Below, piece after piece: positions 53,256 to 60,980 of a stretch of 64,000 bases of DNA (positions within the stretch are counted from its first letter, which is position 1; every line of letters begins with the position of its first letter). The stretch is taken from assembly GCA_964392985.1 (NCBI GenBank), contig CAYMSF010000012.1, forward strand, positions 17,720 to 81,719, given 5' to 3'. Both the position numbers and the translations under genes were made by a program. The notes under the pieces were generated by a model. It worked only from the letters and a program-made list of their open reading frames with translations. It did not search any database and was not told the origin of the DNA. This stretch comes from CAYMSF01 sp964392985 (GTDB taxonomy: Bacteria; Verrucomicrobiota; Lentisphaeria; Victivallales; Victivallaceae).

Positions 53256-54974
53256 TTATTTCTGACTGAAAATTGAAATGTCCAAGTCAAGTTTCGCCCG
53301 TTCAATATCTTCCATAAAGGTTGGTATATTCCCCGTTGGAATGTGTCTCCCGATAATCCGGTTGTTTGCATCCCAGCCTTCATGTTTATAAATAAAAATA
53401 TCCTGCATCGTGATGATCTCGCCTTCCATTTTGGTTATCTCACTGATGTTGGTCACTTTGCGTGAACCATCCCGCTCACGGGTAACCTGAACGATGATTG
53501 AGATGGCGGAGGCAATCTGTTCCCTGATTGCACGCAGCGGCAGGTCAAATCCAGCCATCAACACCAGTGTTTCCAGCCTCGAAAGCGCATCGCGCGGAGT
53601 ATTCGCGTGGATTGTCGTCAAGGAACCGTCATGACCGGTATTCATCGCTTGCAGCATGTCAAGAGCCTCCCCGCTACGACACTCACCGATTACAATACGG
53701 TCCGGACGCATACGCAGGGAATTTCGTACCAGATCTCTGATCGTAATTGCACCTTTGCCTTCAATATTCGGTGGTCGTGACTCCAGCCGGACAATATGTT
53801 CCTGATGCAATTGCAGTTCAGCGGCATCTTCGATAGTCACAATCCGCTCACGATTGGGAAGATATGAACTTAATACATTCAACAACGTAGTTTTACCTGA
53901 GCCGGTACCGCCTGAGATAATGATATTTTTACGCACTTTGACACAGACATCAAGGAATTGCGCCATAGTTTTGTTAATAGCGCCGAATCGTATCAAATCA
54001 TCTATTTCAAACGGTTTCTTGGAAAATTTACGAATAGTGATTGATGGTCCAACGAGCGACAGCGGGGGAATAATTGCGTTTACGCGTGAACCGTCTGCCA
54101 ATCTGGCATCGACCATCGGAGAACTTTCATCAATTCTTCGTCCTAGCGGAGATACAATTCGTTCAATCGCCGCCTGCACCTGTCCACTGTCCGCAAATGC
54201 AGTATCTGTCCGGTAGAGAATACCTTTGCACTCAACATAAACATTATCCGGACCATTTACCATGATTTCGGTAATATCGTCACGGGCAATCAGGTATTCC
54301 AGCGGACCGAGTCCGATTGCCTCTTGTACTAATTCCAGTTCTATTGTTTCAATATTTGCGCCTTGCGGTAAAGGAATAGTCAGAGAACAAAGGATCTCCT
54401 TTATTGTCTCTTTGGCTTTATTCGCCAGTTCCTTTTCGGTGATGCCGGAAAGCGCCATTTTTTTCAAATTCAACCGTTTCAGTAATTCAATATGGGCCCG
54501 CTTTTTTATTTCCTGAACGAGCGGTCTTACGCTTTCAGGCACGCCTGATATAATAATAACCGGAATTTTATCTTTGCCGCTGGAAGCACATTTGTCATCT
54601 ATAACGGTGGGCGGTGGAATGACCGGAGGTGCGGCTTTCGGTGGTTCTTTTATCTTGTTCAGGTTGGTTTCCTGACTGTCGGGACCTTTAGTAATAATTT
54701 CCGCCAGACCAATCTTTATTGAAGAACCGATGCCGACTTCGTATAATTCATCGGGCGTTAACGGCATATCATCAAGCATTGTACCATTGCTGCTGCCCAA
54801 ATCCATAATCTGCATTAGATTATCGCGCAATATCAGCTGGGCATGGCGACTGGATACGCCAGCGCTGCTCAGTTGAATTGAACAGGAATCGGCAGAGCCG
54901 ATGACATATGCTCCCGATGCAAGTTTGCCTCGCATTTCACGCTGCCCGGGTTGCTTGATGATTAATTCAAACAT
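53256..54974 (-). CDS. cpaF: Tad secretion ATPase (TadA/CpaF) with N-terminal FHA domain
   Basis: 572 residues. Residues 1-95 are an FHA domain (YVIGSADSCSIQL, SSRHAQLILRD, DLGSSNGTMLDD). After a Pro-rich linker (about 110-135) comes the CpaF ATPase: the N-terminal helical part, EIMVNGPDNVYVE, Walker A SGGTGSGKT (354-362), and VIGECRSGEALDMLQAMNTGHDGSLTTIHAN (Walker B and His box in pattern). It powers pilus assembly or secretion. The FHA fusion could put it under phospho-threonine control. Order is cpaB-cpaF-tadB-tadC. Confidence 0.93.
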   Translation of the reverse strand: MFELIIKQPGQREMRGKLASGAYVIGSADSCSIQLSSAGVSSRHAQLILRDNLMQIMDLGSSNGTMLDDMPLTPDELYEVGIGSSIKIGLAEIITKGPDSQETNLNKIKEPPKAAPPVIPPPTVIDDKCASSGKDKIPVIIISGVPESVRPLVQEIKKRAHIELLKRLNLKKMALSGITEKELANKAKETIKEILCSLTIPLPQGANIETIELELVQEAIGLGPLEYLIARDDITEIMVNGPDNVYVECKGILYRTDTAFADSGQVQAAIERIVSPLGRRIDESSPMVDARLADGSRVNAIIPPLSLVGPSITIRKFSKKPFEIDDLIRFGAINKTMAQFLDVCVKVRKNIIISGGTGSGKTTLLNVLSSYLPNRERIVTIEDAAELQLHQEHIVRLESRPPNIEGKGAITIRDLVRNSLRMRPDRIVIGECRSGEALDMLQAMNTGHDGSLTTIHANTPRDALSRLETLVLMAGFDLPLRAIREQIASAISIIVQVTRERDGSRKVTNISEITKMEGEIITMQDIFIYKHEGWDANNRIIGRHIPTGNIPTFMEDIERAKLDLDISIFSQK

Positions 54975-54998
54975 CTATGCATCTTCCTTGAGATTGAT

Positions 54999-55793
54999 TC
55001 AGCGCAATTTCTGCCGGTTCTGGCGTTCAGAGTTATAGACAGGAATATTTTTTTCCAAAAATTTAAAGTTTACACTTTGCAAATCAGAGTCAAATTTGGT
55101 CTCTTCATCATTACGCAAACTTAAGGAAAGTCTACCCTTCTGACTTGCGAAAATTATCATTTCAACTTCTTTAGGTGTCAATGCCAGCGTTATGGTGCTG
55201 TAACCGCGCGCCGCAGATTGCGGCTGTGAACTCGACATCACACCCCAATTGGCTCCAGTTGCCAACACCCTTACATTTTGCAGTATGGTCATGGTAATCG
55301 TATCTAATGCCTGATCCCCTTTCATATCGGGGAAACGGAATGTGCCAATAATATCGACGTGATCATCGGGATTGACCAGATTGTTTACGGATGAAGTGGT
55401 GTCAACTGCAATAGATATGGCACGGTAACCTGTCGGAACAACGCCGGTCAGTCCGGTGAATTTTCTGGATGCCGGTTTTAAATCATCCCATTGCAGAATC
55501 TGACCTTTATCCATTGAAGCTCTCAATTTCCGGCCGATTATTTTCAAGCTGCTGTCCCAGGGGATTTCACGCATGGCAACCGCCGAACCGCGAAACCGCT
55601 CTGTTTTGGTTTTGGCTAAATCAGTCTCTTTCAGTTCTTCATTCGGTGCAATATCTTTTGCAAGCCGGATTACATAAACAACTTCCGCCTCGCCTCTGAT
55701 TCGCTGTTTTTCTGACTGAATTTGCTGGTAGGTCAGTACAAATGCCAGTACACCGAAAAATACGGCTGCCAGCAACAACATCTTTTGTCGCAT
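54999..55793 (-). CDS. cpaB: Flp pilus assembly protein CpaB (RcpC)
   Basis: 264 residues. An N-terminal membrane helix (MLLLAAVFFGVLAFVLTY), then a SAF-like domain (VVYVIRLAKDIAPNEELKETDL, SMDKGQILQWDDL) and the RcpC/CpaB region (GYRAISIAVDTTSSVNNLVNPDDHVDIIGT in pattern). CpaB lies in the periplasm and assists the secretin. Here no secretin gene is adjacent. cpaF follows 24 nt downstream. Confidence 0.88.
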   Translation of the reverse strand: MRQKMLLLAAVFFGVLAFVLTYQQIQSEKQRIRGEAEVVYVIRLAKDIAPNEELKETDLAKTKTERFRGSAVAMREIPWDSSLKIIGRKLRASMDKGQILQWDDLKPASRKFTGLTGVVPTGYRAISIAVDTTSSVNNLVNPDDHVDIIGTFRFPDMKGDQALDTITMTILQNVRVLATGANWGVMSSSQPQSAARGYSTITLALTPKEVEMIIFASQKGRLSLSLRNDEETKFDSDLQSVNFKFLEKNIPVYNSERQNRQKLR

Positions 55794-55953
55794 TTCTCAA
55801 ATCCTTTCCCGGATAGCCGGTTTCAACACCAAAAACCTTATGAATAATTGAATATACCGTTGATTGATTATTTTTCCAACAATTTATTGTAAATTTATGC
55901 AAGCAAAAAACGTGTCATTAAAATTCGGTCACGGTTATTGAGTATATCCACTG

Positions 55954-55973
55954 CGTAAATTCGAAAATTTACG
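55954..55973. other. Stem-loop in the gap between cpaB and the TPR gene
   Basis: CGTAAATT and AATTTACG form a perfect 8-bp stem around the loop cgaa, within the 272-base gap 55794-56065. It could end transcription from the TPR gene or be part of the cpaB leader. Nothing else was recognised in the gap. Confidence 0.3.
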
Positions 55974-56065
55974 ACCTCCAACATAACTGTTTGCTCAACT
56001 TAACGAGCAGCATCAACGTCGATTTATGTTTTAATACCGTTGTTTATTGAACAAATGCCAGGCGG

Positions 56066-56611
56066 TTATTCGGGAATGTTCATCATCAGTGTCTGATTGC
56101 TGATATTTGCAGGGGAGTAATCTTTTATTGGCGGCTTTATTGCGTTAGGATTATCTAACGGGCTGTTTTTAATCGCATCTTTTAAGCCTTTGACCGTATC
56201 TGTAATCAATTGTTGTTCATTGGCTGGAATGGTCTTACGTTTCAGTTCATGTTCCAGAAGAGATACTGCGGTGCCGCGGTGGCCAAGCTGCCCGCAAATT
56301 GTGGCGTATCTGGTCAGCATTTCACGGTGGTGTTTACCCGGTTCAATATGATTTTGACCGAAGTAATGCTCAATAATTTTGGCGGCTTCACTTTTTTTGT
56401 CGAGCTTGTCGTCATAAAGTTTAATCAGCGCTAACGATGTTTCCGGTTCAAACGGGTACTTCAATAATAACAGCTTTAAAGTGGAGACAGCGTCAACAAC
56501 ATTTCCTTTTTTCTCCATGTAACGGACAAGCGCCAATTTATTTGCTATGTCATTGGCGCGTGCCTGTGAACTTGAAAACACTCCTGCAATTATTTTAAGC
56601 AGTTGCATCAT
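56066..56611 (-). CDS. TPR-like helical protein, paralogue of the protein at 17280
   Basis: 181 residues. No membrane helix longer than a short N-terminal hydrophobic stretch (MQLLKIIAGVFSS). Helical repeats with TPR-like spacing: NIANKLALVRYMEKKGNVVDAVSTLKLLLLKYPFEPETSLALIKLYDDKL. It shares with the 17280 protein the segments PFEP, II.YF and LLE.EL.RK. It sits between a secreted repeat protein and the Tad operon on the same strand, so it may serve that system. Function unknown. Confidence 0.6.
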   Translation of the reverse strand: MMQLLKIIAGVFSSSQARANDIANKLALVRYMEKKGNVVDAVSTLKLLLLKYPFEPETSLALIKLYDDKLDKKSEAAKIIEHYFGQNHIEPGKHHREMLTRYATICGQLGHRGTAVSLLEHELKRKTIPANEQQLITDTVKGLKDAIKNSPLDNPNAIKPPIKDYSPANISNQTLMMNIPE

Positions 56612-56628
56612 CTGTTTTTTCCTGATAA

Positions 56629-56680
56629 TTTACTCTAATAAGGTTGAAATTAAAAAAAAAATCATCATTATAGAGTATAA
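56629..56680. repeat. Short inverted repeat related to the element at 27908-28185
   Basis: TTTACTCTAATAAGGTTGAA (from 56629) faces CATTATAGAGTATAA (56666-56680) across an A-run. The two arms match those of the larger palindromic element, with the centre reduced to a few bases. It begins directly after the stop codon of the next gene on the minus strand and may work as its terminator. Confidence 0.5.
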
Positions 56681-57961
56681 TTAACGGCGTCCGCCGCCGC
56701 CACCGCCGTGCATTCCACCACCACTATGCATTCCGCCGCCGCTGCGCATTCCGCCACCGGCTTGATGGAATCCACCCATACTGCTGTGTTGAAATCCGCT
56801 CATGCTGTTACGTTCACCAAAGTTGCTGAGTTCGCCATAGTTACCGCGTTGTCCATAGTTACTGTGTTGACCATAGTTACTGCGCTGACCATAGTTACCG
56901 CGTTCGCCCGTATTGCCGCGATCAAGTCCACTTTGTCCTTTGAGCGGTCTTGGATTTGGTCTCGGGTGCGGGTGGGGGTAATTGTGGTGGTGCCAATACC
57001 AGTTTACCGGCGCATATGATCCGCCGAAATAATAACTGCATCCTATCCCGTTGTCTTCCGGGTAGTAGCTGTAAGACGGTGTATAGTCGGGTTGATATTG
57101 ATATGAATTATCCTGCGGACTTTGTGCAGGCTGCTGCTGTTGCATGCTGCTGGTTGATGTATCAGTATTGGTCGTGCTTGCTGTGTTTGTATTGGAGTAA
57201 TAATTGTCACTGTTATCCAATACCTGGTCCGGCGCCGCAATATCCTGCTGCTGTGACTGATTTGAAGACGCGGCGGAGGCAGCATATTCCCCGTATATAC
57301 TTAAATATTTATTAATGATATCTACTGAGCGATTCACGCTCTCGGTGAAAACCGGAACTCCGGTCTTACCGTTACAGTTTGCTTTTGCGCCTGTCGGGTA
57401 AATATAACCAACCCAGGAGTCTTCCTGCGGTAATGTTACCCCGTCAAGTAATATCTGTTTATTGGCAATGGGTTTGCCGCTGGTTACTTCTTCAATTTCA
57501 ACAACGCAACCCTGACGGATGCTTGTCACCGGTTTGATTTTTACCGCACGTCTTAATGCGAATACGGCAAAGCGTAAGTCTTCCGGTTTGATATCAACCT
57601 GAACGCCAGCCAGCTTTTCTTTGATTTCTTTGATAACATTTTCCACCCGTTGTTTTTGGTCCGATGTAACATCATCCATTTCGGCAGTGGAGTATTGATT
57701 GATTTTCTGGTCAAATTGCTGGGAAACTTGAGGTTTGTAGCCAAAACGCTGTTGCAGTTCCGGCGACAGGTCGGTAAATTTTAATCCGCGCAGAACATAA
57801 TTACCGGCTGCATCGCTGAATCCGATGTCGATACCGGACGGATTAACCCCTTCAATGGAAATATTCTTATATACCGTTCCATCATTGGTTTTAATGTCTT
57901 CAGCCGATACCGCCAGAGATAATCCGGCAAACATTGATAATAGAAACAACTTACTATTCAT
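56681..57961 (-). CDS. Secreted protein with Gly/Asn/Tyr/Gln-rich repeat tail
   Basis: 426 residues. Signal peptide (KLFLLSMFAGLSLAVSA), then a small domain DIKTNDGTVYKNISIEGVNPSGIDI to LQQRFGY that I know from PVC-bacteria proteins. A middle domain (about 80-225) follows, a Gln/Ser/Asn-rich linker, then hexapeptide repeats NYGQRS, NYGQHS, NYGQRG and a Gly-rich end GGGMHSGGGMHGGGGGGRR. The DNA under the hexapeptides has an 18-bp period. The tail is probably disordered or adhesive. It ends at the edge of a small palindromic repeat. Confidence 0.6.
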   Translation of the reverse strand: MNSKLFLLSMFAGLSLAVSAEDIKTNDGTVYKNISIEGVNPSGIDIGFSDAAGNYVLRGLKFTDLSPELQQRFGYKPQVSQQFDQKINQYSTAEMDDVTSDQKQRVENVIKEIKEKLAGVQVDIKPEDLRFAVFALRRAVKIKPVTSIRQGCVVEIEEVTSGKPIANKQILLDGVTLPQEDSWVGYIYPTGAKANCNGKTGVPVFTESVNRSVDIINKYLSIYGEYAASAASSNQSQQQDIAAPDQVLDNSDNYYSNTNTASTTNTDTSTSSMQQQQPAQSPQDNSYQYQPDYTPSYSYYPEDNGIGCSYYFGGSYAPVNWYWHHHNYPHPHPRPNPRPLKGQSGLDRGNTGERGNYGQRSNYGQHSNYGQRGNYGELSNFGERNSMSGFQHSSMGGFHQAGGGMRSGGGMHSGGGMHGGGGGGRR

Positions 57962-58213
57962 TCCGCCTCCCTAATTTTTTGCCGTGCGTACGCAAAAGCA
58001 AAGCATATTTTGAACTAAACAGTAATCCGGCATTTTGACAATGCAAATTGAAAAGTTAATATTTTAAAAATATGATTCATCCCGGCACAATTGTCACGCG
58101 AGGGGAATGGATGATAAAAAATGCTTATTGGTAAAACTGATTGTACGGCGAAATTATGCGTGTTTTCCCGTTCGTGCCGCCGTTAGGTACAGACGCTTAT
58201 ACCATTGGTGGTA
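57962..58213. other. Intergenic region
   Basis: 252 bases between two minus-strand genes. A short stem, ATACCA/TGGTAT at 58199-58214, overlaps the end of the glycogen-binding protein gene and could help terminate it. No RNA gene was seen. Confidence 0.3.
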
Positions 58214-58657
58214 TTAGTCAATAATTATAACGCTATTCAATGTCCCAAAATAGTTGGGTCGGAAATTTGGATTTTCCAGGTCGGCATGCCAGTTACCATC
58301 AATATGGAATTTATATTCATAGATTCCCGGTTCCAACTCTATTGTTACTTGAAAAACTCCATTGCCGTCCTGGTCAATCAATTCATGGAGCAGCGTATTC
58401 CATTCATTGAAGTCTCCGGCAATATATACCTTGCTGCCAGGCTTTGACTGAACATTAAATGTTACGGCCTTGGTTTTTTTTGCCGGTTTTGCCGCAACAG
58501 GAGATTTTACAATGGCAAAAGATGTTGCCCCAGTCTTCTTGCTGACCGGTTTTCTTGCCACGGTTGCCCTTGTGGTGGATTGTGTGGCTTTTTCGGATCT
58601 GTTTGCATGACCGCGACCGGTTGTTGGTGCTTTGGCGTTGCTTTGTGTGGTTTTCAT
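58214..58657 (-). CDS. Glycogen-binding (CBM48/AMPK-type) domain protein with basic N-terminal tail
   Basis: 147 residues. The N-terminal 70 are rich in Lys, Ala, Thr and Ser and probably disordered (KPAKKTKAVTF). The C-terminal 80 are one CBM48/isoamylase early set domain: SKPGSKVYIAGDFNEWNTLLHELIDQ, VFQVTIELEPGIYEYKFHIDGNWHADLENPN in pattern, with Trp residues typical of glycogen binding. No catalytic domain. It may tether glycogen or regulate enzymes; the basic tail could bind nucleic acid or acidic proteins. Confidence 0.82.
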   Translation of the reverse strand: MKTTQSNAKAPTTGRGHANRSEKATQSTTRATVARKPVSKKTGATSFAIVKSPVAAKPAKKTKAVTFNVQSKPGSKVYIAGDFNEWNTLLHELIDQDGNGVFQVTIELEPGIYEYKFHIDGNWHADLENPNFRPNYFGTLNSVIIID

Positions 58658-58946
58658 TTTTCTACTCCTTGTTAGTTATGGGGTTGACATTTTACTGCAA
58701 CAACAACAATAGAAGAAAACTGTTTGAAAAAGTATTATCGCTAAATACTTGATATTTTAAACCAAATTAAAATCTATCGCAAACAAATATTTTGTCAAGT
58801 CATGTATCAAAAAAATATTGATTTTTTTGACTATTATCGATAATTTTGTAGTAAAATATCCCGGATTTTACCATTCATAAATAAAGATGTATTATAATAT
58901 CGCCGCGGGTCGTGCCCGCTTGTGGCTAAATGGGTTGCTTTTTCAG
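58658..58946. other. Intergenic region with a GC-rich hairpin
   Basis: 289 AT-rich bases. GCGGG (58905-58909) and CCCGC (58915-58919) pair across tcgtg, downstream of the sugar-isomerase-like gene on the minus strand. The surrounding T-runs make a terminator possible. No ORF is supported. Confidence 0.35.
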
Positions 58947-59762
58947 CTAAAGTTCAATCATTAGTTTTCCGAGTTCAAGCGAGTAGTCCAACTTCTTCAA
59001 CAGAATTGGATATGGACATGTTCTTTCACGTGGAACCTCAAAATTAAAAAGACCATTGTAAGAAATTTCTTTTAGCGCATGAATCAGTTTTTCCCATTCT
59101 ATACTTCCCGCGCCGTAAGGCAGAATGTGGTCTGTTTTTTGATCAACACAATCGGTAATGTGCAGCGCTTTGAGCCGGCTTCCAGCTTTGCGTACGAATT
59201 CGTCACCGGCTACGCCGTTAATTGCAAGATGCCCGGTATCAAGGCAGATTCCCAGTCGCTCGTTAGATGGAACTAAACGTATCAGTTCGTCAATATCTTC
59301 AAATTGCGGGAATGAGGTGATGAGGTTTTCCAGGCTGATTGAAAATGACATATTGCGCGAATAATTGAGCAACTCTTCAAGTGCGGTCGCGATAAGTTTT
59401 TTATTATCCGAACCAACTGTCTTCACTCCGGCTGGATGAAGTACGCCGGCTTTGACATCCAGTATATTGAAAAGGTCGCACCAGCGTTTCAAATCAGTAA
59501 TCAGTATTTTCCGCTTTTCGCTATCCGTCTCATCAAGATTGGCGAAGAGTGAAAAATGTGCCTGATGCAGTTTAAAGTCCAGCGAATCACAGTATTGTTT
59601 GAATTCTCTGCCGGTTTTTACCGGATCATCGTTGCGCGCGAGAAGCGTTTTTGCATGTTCATCTGAAAGTTCTGCGTGGTTGAAGCCGTGTTGTTTCAGT
59701 GTTTTTATCGCTTCTTCCGGCGACAGTACCCACAAATAACTGGTCCACATTGAAATATTCAT
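58947..59762 (-). CDS. Sugar phosphate isomerase/epimerase-like TIM barrel
   Basis: 271 residues of the xylose-isomerase-like AP endonuclease 2 superfamily. ISLENLITSFPQFEDIDELIRLV with Glu, LGICLDTGHLAIN (Asp and His ligands), LKALHITDC and FNFEVPRE (final Glu) give the metal site. These enzymes epimerise or isomerise sugars or cyclitols. It lies downstream of and on the same strand as a LacI regulator (93-nt gap), which probably controls it. Substrate unknown. Confidence 0.85.
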   Translation of the reverse strand: MNISMWTSYLWVLSPEEAIKTLKQHGFNHAELSDEHAKTLLARNDDPVKTGREFKQYCDSLDFKLHQAHFSLFANLDETDSEKRKILITDLKRWCDLFNILDVKAGVLHPAGVKTVGSDNKKLIATALEELLNYSRNMSFSISLENLITSFPQFEDIDELIRLVPSNERLGICLDTGHLAINGVAGDEFVRKAGSRLKALHITDCVDQKTDHILPYGAGSIEWEKLIHALKEISYNGLFNFEVPRERTCPYPILLKKLDYSLELGKLMIEL

Positions 59763-59855
59763 AGAAAAATCCTTTTGGGTTTAGAATATTGACCGTGTCC
59801 TGGAGATTGTATTCCTGTTCTTTCCCGTTCAGTTTTTACCGTTGGTCCCGATGAA

Positions 59856-60821
59856 TTACCTGCTTTCAACGTTTTTTACGCTGTCGCGTACAATCAGGCT
59901 GTACGGAAGAATGCACCGTTGCGGAAGTCGTGATTCGCTAAGAAACAAATCAATGACGTTTGCCGCGATTTCTGCCAGTCCCACATGATCCTGAGTAATA
60001 GTTGTTTGTGGTGGTGTCGCATAGCTCGAAAACAGTTTGTGTTCCGAGGTTACCAGTGAGATGTTATCCGGAACATGCTGGTTAAAGAGTGACAGCGCGT
60101 ATGCTGTTACGATCCCGGCGTTGCCACCGGGGCAGAACAATGCATCCACTTTCTGTTTTAGTAATTTGCCGATGATTTCCACATATTTATCATCTGAGGA
60201 CAAATAAATCAGGGTGTCGTTGGCGGGGAGTCCTCTGGCTTTGAGCGCCTTGACGATACTGGCACGCCGGATGTCGGCGTTGCCACTTCCAGCCGAGCCG
60301 TAGACAATACAGCCTATTTTCCGGCATCCGCGTTCGTAAAGATGCCCGATTGCAATATCCATGCCTTGTACTTCATCTGAGCGTACTGAATAGATATTCT
60401 TGCAATTTTCCGGCGCATCCCGGTCAACCAGTACCAGTGGCGCCGAAAAACGTTTCGACCAATTTTTAAAGTCGCCCGGTTCTGCGCCGATGGCCACCGC
60501 ACCGCAGAACTGAATACTGTCAAGCCGGTCCAGATTGTCTTGCGGCAGCACTTCAATCCGGAAGCCGTGTTTGGGCAGCACAAAAGTAAGAGCCATCATC
60601 ACCATTTCCAGACAGTTACGGACGGGATAGATAGCCTCCCCGGGCATTATAATTACGACATTCCGTTGCTTGGTCGAGAGACGTGGATGATAGTTGTGAG
60701 CCTTGGCTATGGTAAAAACATGGTCGCGCACTTCGTTCCTGATGTTCGGGTGATGACTGAAAACCCGCGATACTGTGGCGGGCGAAACTCCGGCAAGTTT
60801 TGCAATTTCCTGTAATTTCAT
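59856..60821 (-). CDS. LacI-family transcriptional regulator
   Basis: 321 residues. The LacI helix-turn-helix is at residues 1-45 (KLQEIAKLAGVSPATVSRVFSHHPNIRNEVRD). The hinge is atypical: HNYHPRLSTKQRN. A periplasmic-binding-type domain follows, with VRSDEVQGMDIAIGHLYERGCRKIGCIVYGS (in pattern). It likely binds a sugar and controls the neighbouring isomerase-like gene and perhaps the divergent secreted proteins from 60981. The first helix of the DNA reader is intact. Confidence 0.92.
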   Translation of the reverse strand: MKLQEIAKLAGVSPATVSRVFSHHPNIRNEVRDHVFTIAKAHNYHPRLSTKQRNVVIIMPGEAIYPVRNCLEMVMMALTFVLPKHGFRIEVLPQDNLDRLDSIQFCGAVAIGAEPGDFKNWSKRFSAPLVLVDRDAPENCKNIYSVRSDEVQGMDIAIGHLYERGCRKIGCIVYGSAGSGNADIRRASIVKALKARGLPANDTLIYLSSDDKYVEIIGKLLKQKVDALFCPGGNAGIVTAYALSLFNQHVPDNISLVTSEHKLFSSYATPPQTTITQDHVGLAEIAANVIDLFLSESRLPQRCILPYSLIVRDSVKNVESR

Positions 60822-60922
60822 TAATGTGTCCTTTTTGTTGATTCATTTTCAATATATCTTGTTTTTTGTAGAAATTCAACATTTATTTCATTAACCTTTT
60901 CAATCTAAATACTAAAATACTC

Positions 60923-60951
60923 TTGCTAATGACGGTCCGGAACGGTATAAT
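60923..60951 (+). promoter_or_regulatory. Candidate sigma-70 promoter of the BNR-protein gene
   Basis: TTGCTA (60923-60928) and a perfect TATAAT (60946-60951) are 17 nt apart, 30 nt before the ATG at 60981. The spacer contains CGGTCCGGAACGG, a possible operator for the divergent LacI protein. Confidence 0.5.
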
Positions 60952-60980
60952 GTAATTATGTGGAAAAAAGGAATTATTGT

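Noticed and set aside
56830..56915. 18-bp periodic repeats as a CRISPR array
   Set aside because: There are no spacers; the repeats are contiguous, in frame and code for hexapeptides. No cas gene is present.
56708..57019. Plus-strand frame opposite the repeat-rich tail of the secreted protein
   Set aside because: It is the antisense of the 18-bp repeats and has no initiation signals; the minus-strand gene has a signal peptide and conserved N-terminal domain.
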